Shown: piece by piece, positions 43,504 to 53,114 of the stretch
Layout of the letters: each line of letters opens with the position of its first letter
How positions within the stretch are numbered: the first letter of the stretch is position 1
From: an uncultured Prevotella sp.
Lineage (GTDB): Bacteria > Bacteroidota > Bacteroidia > Bacteroidales > Bacteroidaceae
Reading direction: 5' to 3'
Length of the DNA: 64,000 nucleotides
NCBI GenBank assembly: GCA_934272845.1
Contig: CAKQSF010000008.1
Coordinates: 1 to 64,000, forward strand
Made by a program: the position numbers and the translations under genes
Notes under the pieces: generated by a model
Seen by the model: only the letters and a program-made list of their open reading frames with translations
What the model was told of the DNA's origin: nothing
Databases searched by the model: none

Positions 43504-45531
43504 ATGAAAAGTACGCTAACCACAATACTCTCCGCAATCATATTACTTGTAGTCAGTCATCGTCTTTACGCTGATAACGGTGTAGAGTCGCTTGTCTTCA
43601 GTCGTGTCAACATCTCTGGTGGCACGGCAAGCCGCAGTGTTCAGCACGTGTTACAGGCTGATGACGGACGTATGGTCATTACGTCTTATGGCTATGTAGA
43701 CATCTATGACGGTGCGAGATTTAGGCATATATCTACCAATGACAGCGTACAGACGAAGTTGAGTGACTGTAACACGCCTTACACCGTGTACAGCGACAAC
43801 CACAACCGCTTGTGGTTCAAACGTTGGTTTGGCGGCAGATGCCTCGACATGAGAAGCGAAAGGTACATCCAACCACTCGACAGCCTATTTCGTAAACACG
43901 GTATTCGCGGTGAGGTGACCGACTTCTACTGTGATCAACATAGAGAGATGTGGGTGCTGACGGGGGGCTATGTCACTAACCTCGACAAGCCGTCACATCG
44001 CATACACGTAGAGCGGGTATGGGGAAACATCACTAATCTGCAGACCATCAACGGCAGGCTATATCTCTTTTTCCACCCAGGTGTAGTGCGAGTGTACGAT
44101 GAACACACACTACGACATCTCTTCACCACCACCTTCCTGACTGGGGAAGACTATAATGTCTTCGACTTGCAGTGCCACGTGGTACAGCATGGCGATGGCA
44201 TTATGTATGTATGTTGCAGTGGGAAAGATAAAGGTATAGTGCTATCATACAACACCCACACAGGAAAATGGATCGAGATACTACGTACCCCCACAGTTCT
44301 TCACGGTGCGTCAACGTATGATACTCGTCACATCATGGTGGCATCTCCCGACTGTGTATATGCCATCGATACGCGAGACAACAGTTCTACGTGCCTCGAC
44401 AGTTTTAATCTACAGGGAGAGTGGTTTCCCTTCAAGCACTTCAGTTGGATATATACCGATGCGCAAGGGGGCACATGGTTGGGCAGTTATAGCGATGGTC
44501 TGTTCTATGCGCATCCACTTCGAGAGCAGACATACAACGCAGACGGCAATGCTAACGTGTCGAGCAAGACGGTATCACCGTTACATCTCACCATAGCCGG
44601 TGTCAGTATTGACGGCACACGCCTCGTTATAGGCGACCGTCACCTGCCTGAGGCGGAGAAATACGTAAAGGAATATGACCTTGAGTATAACGAAAACAGT
44701 ATAACCTTTGAGATTTCCGCCCTCAACTACGCCTTGCCTTCGCGCACCAAATATAAATATAAACTACTGGAAGAAGACGCCGACGCAGAGACAGACAGAT
44801 GGCATGACGCCACCTCCGACAACTATATGGTAGATGCCAACGGTCTTCTTATCCTTCCGCTTCAAAACCTCAAGCCTGGTGAATACCGCCTCATTGTGTC
44901 TGCATCGTGCGGCAAGGGTCATGACACCATGACCATCCTTCTGCGTGTTCACGCCCCATGGTGGAACACAGCGTATGCACGTGTGGCGTACATACTACTG
45001 ATACTACTAATATTATTGCTCGTAACGTTGCTCTCAAACCTGTATAACAAGCGACGCATACAACGTCGGCACAAGGAGGAGATGTTGCTGATGCAGGTCA
45101 GAAACCTCATTGACCGCTGCAACGAATACGAGAAAATGTATGCCGATACCAAGAATGTGGACTGCCAACAGGAACAGGACGTAAAGGAAGAAGAGAACAG
45201 CCTCTCTGCTGCCGACCGTGAGTTTATCCACCATGCCATACGCCTTGTGGAGGAGAATTTGTCTACTGGCAACTATACCGTAGAACAACTGAGTCGCGAT
45301 ATGTGCATGGAGCGCACAGGACTATACAAGAAGATGACCGCCATGGTGGAGCAAACGCCAAGTGCCTTCATAAGAAGCATACGCTTACAGAAGGCTATGG
45401 ATATGCTAAAGTCTGGCGACTACACTGTGAGTGAGGTGGCACAGCGCACGGGATTCTCTACAACAAGTTACTTCTGCAAGGTCTTCACGGCAGAATATGG
45501 TAAAAATCCTGCTGAATACATAGAAAAATAA
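43504..45531 (+). CDS. SusR-like membrane regulator with AraC output domain (short sensor)
   Basis: This 675-residue protein has the same plan as the regulator at 30807-33596 but a smaller sensor. After a signal peptide (to about LYADNG) come propeller-like blades to about residue 345, then a Y_Y_Y-like sandwich (about 400-485, LKPGEYRLIVSASCG), a membrane helix (RVAYILLILLILLLVTLLS, 494-514), a linker, and an AraC domain (570-675; AQRTGFSTTSYFCKVFTAEY). No kinase or receiver domain is present. It lies before the GH43/GH127/GH31 genes and probably controls them (inference). A MITE ends 10 bp before its ATG and may supply its promoter. Confidence 0.87.
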   Translation: MKSTLTTILSAIILLVVSHRLYADNGVESLVFSRVNISGGTASRSVQHVLQADDGRMVITSYGYVDIYDGARFRHISTNDSVQTKLSDCNTPYTVYSDNHNRLWFKRWFGGRCLDMRSERYIQPLDSLFRKHGIRGEVTDFYCDQHREMWVLTGGYVTNLDKPSHRIHVERVWGNITNLQTINGRLYLFFHPGVVRVYDEHTLRHLFTTTFLTGEDYNVFDLQCHVVQHGDGIMYVCCSGKDKGIVLSYNTHTGKWIEILRTPTVLHGASTYDTRHIMVASPDCVYAIDTRDNSSTCLDSFNLQGEWFPFKHFSWIYTDAQGGTWLGSYSDGLFYAHPLREQTYNADGNANVSSKTVSPLHLTIAGVSIDGTRLVIGDRHLPEAEKYVKEYDLEYNENSITFEISALNYALPSRTKYKYKLLEEDADAETDRWHDATSDNYMVDANGLLILPLQNLKPGEYRLIVSASCGKGHDTMTILLRVHAPWWNTAYARVAYILLILLILLLVTLLSNLYNKRRIQRRHKEEMLLMQVRNLIDRCNEYEKMYADTKNVDCQQEQDVKEEENSLSAADREFIHHAIRLVEENLSTGNYTVEQLSRDMCMERTGLYKKMTAMVEQTPSAFIRSIRLQKAMDMLKSGDYTVSEVAQRTGFSTTSYFCKVFTAEYGKNPAEYIEK

Positions 45532-45580
45532 CAAAAAACTTGTTATGGTGTACCATTTCAACATCATTTCAACAAATTTA

Positions 45581-45626
45581 CCGAAAGCATCAACATTTCT
45601 ATTGATGCTTTCGGTTTTTATTTTTT
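45581..45626 (+). terminator. Terminator after the second regulator
   Basis: CCGAAAGCATCAA and TTGATGCTTTCGG form a perfect 13-bp stem with an 8-base loop and a TTTTTATTTTTT tail. Confidence 0.94.
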
Positions 45627-45633
45627 AATTTTG
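45602..45633 (+). promoter_or_regulatory. Promoter of the GH43-GH127 operon
   Basis: TAATTTTG at 45626-45633 with TTG at 45602-45604 (21-bp gap). It overlaps the terminator stem, so read-through from the regulator could affect it. Confidence 0.65.
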
Positions 45634-45718
45634 TGCCATGAAACAGCAATAAGAGTATCATTTGCCCATATTCCTGTTCTTATAATGTCATAAAAAAAAC
45701 AATAAACCTAAACAAATA

Positions 45719-47083
45719 ATGAAAAAGAAAATTACGATGTGCGCAGCGTTACTCGCTCTCTGCACAATGTTGCCAGCCCAAGAGCAACCCAAACTCAACA
45801 TGCCTATTATCCAAACCAGTTACACCGCCGACCCAGCGCCGATGGTACACGATGGCACCGTTTATCTCTTCACTACTCACGACGAAGACGATGCAGAAGG
45901 TTTCAAGATGAAAGACTGGTTGCTTTACACCTCTACCGACATGGTAAACTGGCAGGATCACGGTGCAGTAGCGTCGCTAAAGGACTTCAAATGGTATAAG
46001 GGCGACAACGGAGCGTGGGCTGAACAAGTAGTAGAACGCGATGGTAAGTGGTACATGTATTGTCCTATCCACGGTCATGGCATCGGTGTATTGGTAGCAG
46101 ACTCGCCTTACGGACCGTATAAAGACCCGCTCGGTAAGCCTTTAGTATGGCAGAAAGAACATTGGGACGACATCGACCCTACGGTGTTTATCGACGACGA
46201 TGGACAGGCATATATGTACTGGGGCAATCCTAATGTATATTACGTTAAACTTAACAAGGACATGATTTCCTACTCTGGCGAGATAACAAAACTGCCAAAG
46301 ATTAAGGACTATCAGGAGGGGCCATGGTTCTGGGGCAAGAAGAACGCACGTGGCGAGAAGAAGTATTACCTTGCTTTCGCGTCAACCTGCTGTCCTGAGG
46401 GCATTGGTTACGCCATGAGCGACAGCCCTACTGGTCCGTGGGAGTACAAGGGTAACATCATGAACCATACCCCACAGACACGCGGTAACCACCCAGGCAT
46501 CATTGACTTCAAGGGCAAATCGTACTGTTTCGGACTGAACTACGACATTTTCCGCCTTGAGACCAGTCGCCATGCAGAGCGTCGTTCGGTGTCAGCAGCG
46601 GAGATGACGTACAACGAAGACGGCACAATACAGGAACTGCCTTACTTCACCGACTGCCGACTTGAGCAGGTAGAGGCGTTCAATCCCTACCGTCGCGTAG
46701 AGGCAGAGACCATGGCTTGGGGTTACGGTCTGAAGACAACGCGCCAGAATCCGTCTGGTCCTTGGAACCCAACACTATTTGTTACCGACATTGACGATGG
46801 CGAATACATACAGTTGAAGGGTGTAGACTTTGGTAAGGGAGCCTCTAAGTTTACCGCCTCTTGTTCCTCAAAACTGTACGGAGGCAGCATAGAAGTGCGA
46901 CTGGATGCACCTGACGGACTGCTTTGCGGTACCGTGACGATACCTTACACGGGCTTTAAGTACAAGGAATTTACTACATCTCTGAAGAAGTGTAGTGGCA
47001 AGCACGATCTCTTCCTCGTATTCAAAGGAACAGCAAAGCAGAAGAGAAACCTCTTTAACTTCGACTGGTGGGAAATGAAATAA
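45719..47083 (+). CDS. Glycoside hydrolase family 43 with CBM6
   Basis: The 454-residue secreted protein (signal to about MLPAQ) has the five-bladed GH43 propeller in its first 310 residues. The catalytic aspartate lies in SYTADPAPMVHDGTVYLF, the pKa-modulating Asp in DDIDPTVFIDDDGQAYMYWG, and the acid Glu in IKDYQEGPWFW. Residues 325-454 form a CBM6-like sandwich (RRVEAETMAWGYG ... FNFDWWEM). Likely activities are alpha-L-arabinofuranosidase or beta-xylosidase on arabinan or arabinoxylan side chains. It is followed 13 bp later by a GH127 gene, so the two work together on arabinose-containing glycans. Confidence 0.92.
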   Translation: MKKKITMCAALLALCTMLPAQEQPKLNMPIIQTSYTADPAPMVHDGTVYLFTTHDEDDAEGFKMKDWLLYTSTDMVNWQDHGAVASLKDFKWYKGDNGAWAEQVVERDGKWYMYCPIHGHGIGVLVADSPYGPYKDPLGKPLVWQKEHWDDIDPTVFIDDDGQAYMYWGNPNVYYVKLNKDMISYSGEITKLPKIKDYQEGPWFWGKKNARGEKKYYLAFASTCCPEGIGYAMSDSPTGPWEYKGNIMNHTPQTRGNHPGIIDFKGKSYCFGLNYDIFRLETSRHAERRSVSAAEMTYNEDGTIQELPYFTDCRLEQVEAFNPYRRVEAETMAWGYGLKTTRQNPSGPWNPTLFVTDIDDGEYIQLKGVDFGKGASKFTASCSSKLYGGSIEVRLDAPDGLLCGTVTIPYTGFKYKEFTTSLKKCSGKHDLFLVFKGTAKQKRNLFNFDWWEMK

Positions 47084-47096
47084 AACTAAAGAATTT

Positions 47097-49631
47097 ATGA
47101 AGAAGATAACTTTTCTTAGTGCCCTCATCGCTATTCCTATGGCGATGTCGGCACAATCACAAATATATCCTCAGCATTTTGACCTGCAGAATGTGCGTCT
47201 TCTCGACGGACCATTTCGCAAAGCAATGGTTACCAACGACCATCACCTGTTGAAATATGATGCCGACAGACTGATGACACCACTTATTCGTCAGGCAGGA
47301 CTGAACGAGAAAGAAGGTTCTCGCTATTATGGCTGGGTGGAGAAGCATCCATCTTTCCCTAACTGGGGACAGAAAGACTGGTCGTTGGAAGGGCATATCG
47401 GAGGGCATTATCTTACTGCCCTTGCCCTTGCTTATGCCGCTACCGACGACGCATCGATGAAGAAACAACTAAAGGAACGTCTTGACTACTGTCTTAACAT
47501 AGTAAAAGATTGTCAGGATGCCTATGCTGCAGATACTAAAGGCTTACGTGGTTTCGTTGGTGGTCAGCCGATAAACCAAATATGGACGGGGCTGTATGCA
47601 GACAACCTTACGGAGTTTCGTAAATACGGACACTGGGTTCCGTTCTATTGTGAGCACAAAATCCTCGCCGGACTACGTGATGCATGGCTATATGCTGGCA
47701 GTAAGGTGGCACGAGAATGTTTCAAAAACATCTGCGACTGGTCAGTGCTCGTTGTCAGCAACCTTAGCGACAGCGATATGCAGGCTATACTCGGCTTTGA
47801 GCATGGCGGCATGAACGAGACACTGGTAGATGCCTATACCATCTTCGGAGACAAACGTTACCTCGATGCTGCCAAGAAATACAGCCATCAGTACATGGTG
47901 AAAGGTATGCAGGGCGAAGGCACTTACAGCAAGACCTTCCTCAACGGCAAGCACGCCAACACGCAGGTGCCTAAGTATATCGGTTTTCAACGCATAGCGC
48001 AGGAGGACGCCTCTGCCAGCGACTATAAGGCAGCAGCGCACAACTTCTGGGAGGATGTGGCAAACAACAGAACTGTTTGTATAGGTGGCAACAGTGTGAA
48101 CGAGCACTTCCTCAGTCAAGACAACTGCGAGAAGTACATCACCGCACCCGACGGTCCAGAGAGTTGTAACACCAATAACATGTTGAAACTCTCGGAGATG
48201 CTCTTCGACAGTTCGCACGATGCGCGTTACGCTGACTTCTACGAGTATGCCATGTGGAACCATATCCTGTCTACTCAAGACCCAAAAACTGGCGGTTACG
48301 TATACTTCACATCGCTACAGCCACAGGCTTACCGCATATATTCACAACCAAATGAAGGTATGTGGTGCTGCGTAGGTACTGGTATGGAAAACCACAGCAA
48401 GTATGCGCACTTCATATATACCCACGATGGAAAGCAAACGCTATACGTTAACCTCTTCACTGCCAGCACACTGAAGGATAAAAACTTTGCTCTTACACAG
48501 CAGACAAACTTCCCTTACGAACAGGCTACGAAGATTATCGTTGACAAGGCTGGCGCATACACCATCGCTATACGACACCCACGATGGGTGACAGAAGGCT
48601 ATTCCGTTACCATCAACGGTGAGAAGCAGAGCGTAAGTGTAGAGAGGGGTAGGGCATCATACGTTACTCTCAATCGCAAATGGCGCAAAGGCGACGTGAT
48701 ACAGGTGTCGCTGCCAATGGAGTTGCGTATGGAGGAATGTCCTAACTATACCGACTATGTGGCTTTTGAATACGGACCAATGTTGCTTGGAGCACAGACT
48801 ACGGCAATGGACAAAAATGACGAGAAGGTTACTGGACTACCTTACGAGTCGCTTCGCAATGAATATGGCGACGATAGCCGCATGGGTCACTCCTACGGTG
48901 TACGTGGAAGAACGCTCAGTCTCTCGTCAGCACCACTGTTGCTGTGCGATCGTAGCAAGGTGATGCAGCGTATATCGGTGTCAGACCCTGACCGCCTACA
49001 GTTTAAGATAAAAGTGGATGCCAATACAGGTTCAACGGAAAAAGTATATCCTTGGACTACACTCACCCTGCGTCCTTTCTACGAAATACAACACGCTCGT
49101 TATATGTGCTACTGGTATCAGCGCCCACAAGAGGTGTTCGCACAGAGCGACATGACACGTGCTGACCGCGAAGCACGCGCCATAAACGACCGTACCGTCG
49201 ACTTCGTGGCTACGGGCGAGCAGCAGAGCGAGGCAGGACACAAAGCAGATTACTCTACAGACAGCCGTTATGGAGCATACCGTGACGAGTTCTACCGTGA
49301 CTGTCAGAAGGGTGGACACGTAGAGTATACTCTGGTAAACACCACGGGGAAGAGTGAGGACTTGTCGCTAATGCTGCGTTACACCACAGCCGACAAGGGA
49401 CGCGTGGCAACTATCAGCATCGACGACGAGCCATTACAGGTGATTACTATCCCTGCGAAGGCGGAGAATACCGACGGAAAGGGATTCTTCAACATGACGC
49501 TGCCGCTGCCAGCAAAGATGCTTACAGAGAAGAACGGAAAGGGCGTTAAGAAGGAGATTCGCGTGAGAATGACTGCCACGGGCGACACTCCGATGCCAGG
49601 ATGTTACTATGTGCGTCTGTTGAAAAAATAA
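47097..49631 (+). CDS. Glycoside hydrolase family 127 (beta-L-arabinofuranosidase)
   Basis: The 844-residue secreted protein (signal MKKITFLSALIAIPMAMSA) matches GH127/DUF1680. It has the helical toroid with LLKYDADRLMTPLIRQAGL, the sequence GPESCNTNNMLKLSEMLF, and the double-cysteine motif GMWCCVGTGMENHSKYA, which supply the zinc ligands and the catalytic cysteine. A beta-sandwich follows. The region after residue 600, with VDFVATGEQQSEAGHKADYS, is a further sandwich domain. The enzyme releases beta-L-arabinofuranose from plant glycans or glycoproteins. It forms an operon with the GH43 gene. Confidence 0.93.
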   Translation: MKKITFLSALIAIPMAMSAQSQIYPQHFDLQNVRLLDGPFRKAMVTNDHHLLKYDADRLMTPLIRQAGLNEKEGSRYYGWVEKHPSFPNWGQKDWSLEGHIGGHYLTALALAYAATDDASMKKQLKERLDYCLNIVKDCQDAYAADTKGLRGFVGGQPINQIWTGLYADNLTEFRKYGHWVPFYCEHKILAGLRDAWLYAGSKVARECFKNICDWSVLVVSNLSDSDMQAILGFEHGGMNETLVDAYTIFGDKRYLDAAKKYSHQYMVKGMQGEGTYSKTFLNGKHANTQVPKYIGFQRIAQEDASASDYKAAAHNFWEDVANNRTVCIGGNSVNEHFLSQDNCEKYITAPDGPESCNTNNMLKLSEMLFDSSHDARYADFYEYAMWNHILSTQDPKTGGYVYFTSLQPQAYRIYSQPNEGMWCCVGTGMENHSKYAHFIYTHDGKQTLYVNLFTASTLKDKNFALTQQTNFPYEQATKIIVDKAGAYTIAIRHPRWVTEGYSVTINGEKQSVSVERGRASYVTLNRKWRKGDVIQVSLPMELRMEECPNYTDYVAFEYGPMLLGAQTTAMDKNDEKVTGLPYESLRNEYGDDSRMGHSYGVRGRTLSLSSAPLLLCDRSKVMQRISVSDPDRLQFKIKVDANTGSTEKVYPWTTLTLRPFYEIQHARYMCYWYQRPQEVFAQSDMTRADREARAINDRTVDFVATGEQQSEAGHKADYSTDSRYGAYRDEFYRDCQKGGHVEYTLVNTTGKSEDLSLMLRYTTADKGRVATISIDDEPLQVITIPAKAENTDGKGFFNMTLPLPAKMLTEKNGKGVKKEIRVRMTATGDTPMPGCYYVRLLKK

Positions 49632-49719
49632 CGACAGTAATAGAATAGTGGTGTATACACATAGAAGTTATAATATGTAAGCAAAACTATCAGTTTTGCT
49701 TACATATTTTATCGCACAT

Positions 49720-49805
49720 CAAACGCAGTGCAATATGGGCTTGTTTACACTGCAATTAAGCCCAAATCACACTGTAAAAGCATAGTGATTACAGTGTAAA
49801 AAGGA
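49720..49805. repeat. Palindromic repeats before the second GH31 gene
   Basis: Contains TTTACACTGCAATTAAGCCC and an exact copy (49774-49792) of the 19-mer GTAAAAGCATAGTGATTAC found at 18744. Nested inverted repeats ACTGTAA...GATTACAGT. Nothing else is evident between 49632 and 49870. Confidence 0.7.
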
Positions 49806-49870
49806 TGCTTTCAAATTGTAAGTTGGCACCTTTAAAAAAATACGAGAAATCTACATAAAATTTTACTAAC

Positions 49871-52264
49871 ATGAACATAACAAACAAAAGAATTGCGACT
49901 CTTGTGCTGACGGCACTTTGCACGATTGCCGCTCAGGCGCAAAAGATAGAGTTTTTCACTCCTTCCATAGTCCGCGTGGTAAAAACTGCTGACGGCAAAG
50001 AGGTGGAGAAGAAGAGTCTTACCGTTACTGCCACACCAGAAAAGGTGGCGGTATCGGTGAAGAAGGCTGACGGCAAAACGGTGTACAAGACCAAGGCACT
50101 GACCGTTACCGTTACTGACGCTACGAAGAAGGTGGAGTTTTCTGCTCCCGACGGCACTCTGCTAATGGCGGAGGGCGACTACCGTTTTACGCCAATAACG
50201 GAGGGTATAGACAAGGGCAGTTACAAGGTGCGACAAGATTTTGCACTCGACAAGGACGAGCCTATCTATGGTCTCGGTATGATGCAGAACAATAAGATGA
50301 ACCTGCGCGGTGAGCATCGCAAGATGCAACAGTCTAATTTGGAAGACTTCGCTCATTTCTTTCAGAGCGTAAAGGGCTACGGCATCTTTTGGGACAATTA
50401 TTCTCCTACTACTATAAACGACAACGCTACGCTGGAGTTGGAGAGCCAGGTGGGCAAGATGGTAGACTACTACTTCATGTATGGCAAGAACGCCGACGGA
50501 GTAATCAAGGAAATGCGTCACCTCAGTGGCGAGGTACCAATGCTGCCGCTGTGGACTTACGGCTTCCACCAGAGCCGTGAGCGATACAAAAGCAGTGGCG
50601 AACTGTTGGAGGTGGTACACAAATACCGCGACATGAAGATTCCTTTCGACGGCATTATACAAGACTGGCAGTACTGGGGAAGCAACTATACGTGGAACGC
50701 TATGGAGTTTATCAACCCCGACTTCAGTAATGCTCAACAGATGATAGACGAGGTTCACAAACAAAACGCGCATATCTCTATCTCTATCTGGTCCTCGTTC
50801 GGACCACAAACCAAGCCTTACAAGGAACTGAACGATAAGGGACTGCTGTTCCACTTCAAGACATGGCCAGAGTCAGGACTACCACAGTGGCCACCACGTC
50901 AAGACTATCCTTCTGGCGTAAGGGTCTATGACTGCTATTCTCCCGTTGCACGCGACATATACTGGAGCAACCTCTCACGCCTGCACAATATGGGTATTGA
51001 CGGCTGGTGGATGGACTCTACCGACCCAGACCATACGCATTACAAGGAGAGTGACCTCGACGAGCGTTGCTCTATGGGCAGTTGGCGCTCCGTGCGCAAT
51101 GCTTACGCACTAATGACGGTAGGCGGCGTGGACCAGCATCAGCGTGCTGTGGACAACCAGAAGCGACCTTTCATACTCACACGCTCATTCTTTGCAGGTC
51201 AGCAGCGTTACGGTGCCAACACCTGGAGTGGCGATGTGGGCAGTTCATGGGAGTCACTTCGCAAGCAGGTACCGCTGTGCCTGAACCATACACTCTGCGC
51301 TAATCCTAACGTGAACAGCGACATTGGCGGATTCTTTGCCAATGCATACAACCGCCACCACGGTGACAATAGCGCAACGAAGAACCCTCAGTATCAGGAA
51401 CTCTACGTGCGCTGGATGCAGTTTGGACTCTTCTGCCCTATGATGCGAAGCCACGGTACGGAGGTTTATCGTGAACTGTACTATTACGGTAAGCCAGGAG
51501 AGACGGTGTATGACGCACTACTCGATGCAGTAAAGATGCGTTATCGCCTCTTACCTTATATATATAGCCAGAGTTGGCAGGTGTCAAAGAACGACGATTC
51601 ATTCATGCGCGCACTGGTGATGGACTTCCGTGACGACAAGAATGTATGGAACAACGGTAAGGAGTTCATGTTTGGTCATAGCCTACTGGTATGCCCTGTG
51701 GTCGACCCTCTGTTCACACAAGAGAAGATTGTGAAGACTAACGAGCAGACGGGATGGGACAAGAAGGAGAGTAATGAATACCAGAACGGCTGGCAAACGG
51801 TTGACTGGAACGCGAAAAAGGAATATGAAGTGTACCTGCCTAAGGGCGCAAACTGGTACGACTACTGGACGGGCAAACTGCTGACGGGTGGTCAGAGCAT
51901 TAAGGCTGACGCTCCGCTGGCGCACTCTCCGCTATATGTAAAGGCAGGAAGCATACTGCCTATGGGAGAGGACTTGCAGTATTCTAACGAGAAGGCATGG
52001 GACAACATCACACTGAACGTATATCCTGGGGCTGACGCTACATTCACTCTCTATGAGGATGAGGGCGACAACTTCAACTACCAAAAGGGTGAATACACCG
52101 AGATTCCTATGATATGGAACGACAAGGCGAAGACGCTCACCATCGGAGCACGACGTGGGGCATACAAGGGTATGCTGCAAAAGCGAACCTTCATCGTAAA
52201 AACTATTGACGGAAAGACTAAGAACGTGACTTATAACGGCAAGAAAGTCAGCGTGAAAATGTAA
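49871..52264 (+). CDS. Glycoside hydrolase family 31 (alpha-glycosidase, no PA14)
   Basis: The 797-residue secreted enzyme (signal MNITNKRIATLVLTALCTIA) has the N-terminal GH31 sandwich, then the TIM barrel with the nucleophile Asp in WWMDSTDPDHTHY near residue 378 and the acid region in NTWSGDVGSSWESL. It ends with the usual beta domains (YLPKGANWYDYWTG). It lacks the PA14 insert of the GH31 enzyme at 38143 and is about 185 residues shorter. Alpha-xylosidase and alpha-glucosidase are both possible. It probably belongs with the GH43/GH127 enzymes although it has a separate upstream region. Confidence 0.93.
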   Translation: MNITNKRIATLVLTALCTIAAQAQKIEFFTPSIVRVVKTADGKEVEKKSLTVTATPEKVAVSVKKADGKTVYKTKALTVTVTDATKKVEFSAPDGTLLMAEGDYRFTPITEGIDKGSYKVRQDFALDKDEPIYGLGMMQNNKMNLRGEHRKMQQSNLEDFAHFFQSVKGYGIFWDNYSPTTINDNATLELESQVGKMVDYYFMYGKNADGVIKEMRHLSGEVPMLPLWTYGFHQSRERYKSSGELLEVVHKYRDMKIPFDGIIQDWQYWGSNYTWNAMEFINPDFSNAQQMIDEVHKQNAHISISIWSSFGPQTKPYKELNDKGLLFHFKTWPESGLPQWPPRQDYPSGVRVYDCYSPVARDIYWSNLSRLHNMGIDGWWMDSTDPDHTHYKESDLDERCSMGSWRSVRNAYALMTVGGVDQHQRAVDNQKRPFILTRSFFAGQQRYGANTWSGDVGSSWESLRKQVPLCLNHTLCANPNVNSDIGGFFANAYNRHHGDNSATKNPQYQELYVRWMQFGLFCPMMRSHGTEVYRELYYYGKPGETVYDALLDAVKMRYRLLPYIYSQSWQVSKNDDSFMRALVMDFRDDKNVWNNGKEFMFGHSLLVCPVVDPLFTQEKIVKTNEQTGWDKKESNEYQNGWQTVDWNAKKEYEVYLPKGANWYDYWTGKLLTGGQSIKADAPLAHSPLYVKAGSILPMGEDLQYSNEKAWDNITLNVYPGADATFTLYEDEGDNFNYQKGEYTEIPMIWNDKAKTLTIGARRGAYKGMLQKRTFIVKTIDGKTKNVTYNGKKVSVKM

Positions 52265-52277
52265 GATAAAGTTCTTG

Positions 52278-52322
52278 TTAAGCCAAAGTTTTAGGCACAA
52301 TCTACCTAAGGCTTTGGCTTAA
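52278..52322 (+). terminator. Terminator after the second GH31 gene
   Basis: TTAAGCCAAAG and CTTTGGCTTAA pair as the outer stem, with TTAGG/CCTAA inside. The tail is AT-rich rather than a T run. Confidence 0.75.
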
Positions 52323-52357
52323 TTTATTACCAATGTGTGTATTTTTTACACTTTTTA

Positions 52358-52389
52358 TTTGGAGAACAAAAAAATATTGTTTACCTTTG
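52358..52389 (+). promoter_or_regulatory. Bacteroidetes-type promoter of the NrtR-like/ADP-ribosylglycohydrolase operon
   Basis: TTTG (52358-52361), exactly 20 bp, TACCTTTG (52382-52389). The start of transcription would fall near 52396, 20 bp before the ATG. Confidence 0.85.
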
Positions 52390-52401
52390 TGGCGTAAACA
52401 A
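52377..52401 (+). promoter_or_regulatory. Candidate operator: TTGTTTAC-N9-GTAAACAA
   Basis: A perfect 8-bp inverted repeat with a 9-bp spacer covers the -7 box and the transcription start. The next gene encodes a Nudix-winged-helix regulator, so autorepression is the natural reading (inference). Confidence 0.7.
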
Positions 52402-52415
52402 AACACAAACAAGAT

Positions 52416-53090
52416 ATGGAAAAAGGAACTTACACTTACGAATACCCTCGTCCGTCGGTAACGACAGACTGTGTAATATTTGGTTTTGACGGTGAGAGGC
52501 TGAATGTGTTGCTTATCGAAAGAGGCATAGAACCGTTCAAAGGACATTGGGCTTTTCCTGGTGGCTTCCTCAAAATGGACGAGGCTGCAGAGGATGGCGC
52601 ACTGCGAGAGTTGCAAGAAGAGACGGGCATGACGGGCGCATACATAGAGCAGTTTCATACGTTCAGTGCGCCAGAGCGTGACCCTCGCGGCAGGGTTATA
52701 TCAATAGCATATTACGCACTGGTACCTATGCAAGAGGTGAAGGGGGGCGATGACGCTGCAAAGGCGCAGTGGTTTCCTGTCAGCGAGGTTCCACCACTTG
52801 CCTTCGACCATGACTATATACTGAGAATGGCAATGAAGAAACTGAAGGAGAGAATGCACTTTGAGCCTGTAGGCTTTGAACTTCTGCCAGAGATATTCCC
52901 AATGAAGTCGCTGCAAACACTGTATGAGGAGGTGCTTGAGGTTAAGTTTGACAGAAGAAACTTTGCGAAAAAGATTTTGCACTACGACCTTCTGACGCCT
53001 GTTAACGAGACAACGCGTCCGTTTACATACCGCTTCAACAAAGCGAGTTATCGCGAACTGAAGCAGAAAGGCTTTCGTCTGGAATTTTGA
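52416..53090 (+). CDS. NrtR-type Nudix-winged helix regulator
   Basis: The 224-residue protein joins an N-terminal Nudix domain (residues 12-140) to a C-terminal winged helix (about 150-220; LQTLYEEVLEVKFDRRNFAK and the wing PFTYRFNKASYRELKQKGF). This is the NrtR plan, in which the Nudix domain senses ADP-ribose or a similar nucleotide sugar. The Nudix box is fully canonical (Gly50, Glu56, then RELQEETGM at 64-72), so it may still hydrolyse its ligand, unlike many NrtR proteins. Its partner gene encodes an ADP-ribosylglycohydrolase, pointing to an NAD/ADP-ribose signal, though Bacteroides relatives (AraR) respond to arabinose, and arabinose-releasing enzymes lie just upstream. Confidence 0.9.
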   Translation: MEKGTYTYEYPRPSVTTDCVIFGFDGERLNVLLIERGIEPFKGHWAFPGGFLKMDEAAEDGALRELQEETGMTGAYIEQFHTFSAPERDPRGRVISIAYYALVPMQEVKGGDDAAKAQWFPVSEVPPLAFDHDYILRMAMKKLKERMHFEPVGFELLPEIFPMKSLQTLYEEVLEVKFDRRNFAKKILHYDLLTPVNETTRPFTYRFNKASYRELKQKGFRLEF

Positions 53091-53114
53091 TGTTTTACAC
53101 TTAATGTTAATATT

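Noticed and set aside
50162..50854. 230-residue minus-strand reading frame inside the second GH31 gene
   Set aside because: No domain; the sense strand encodes a complete GH31 enzyme.
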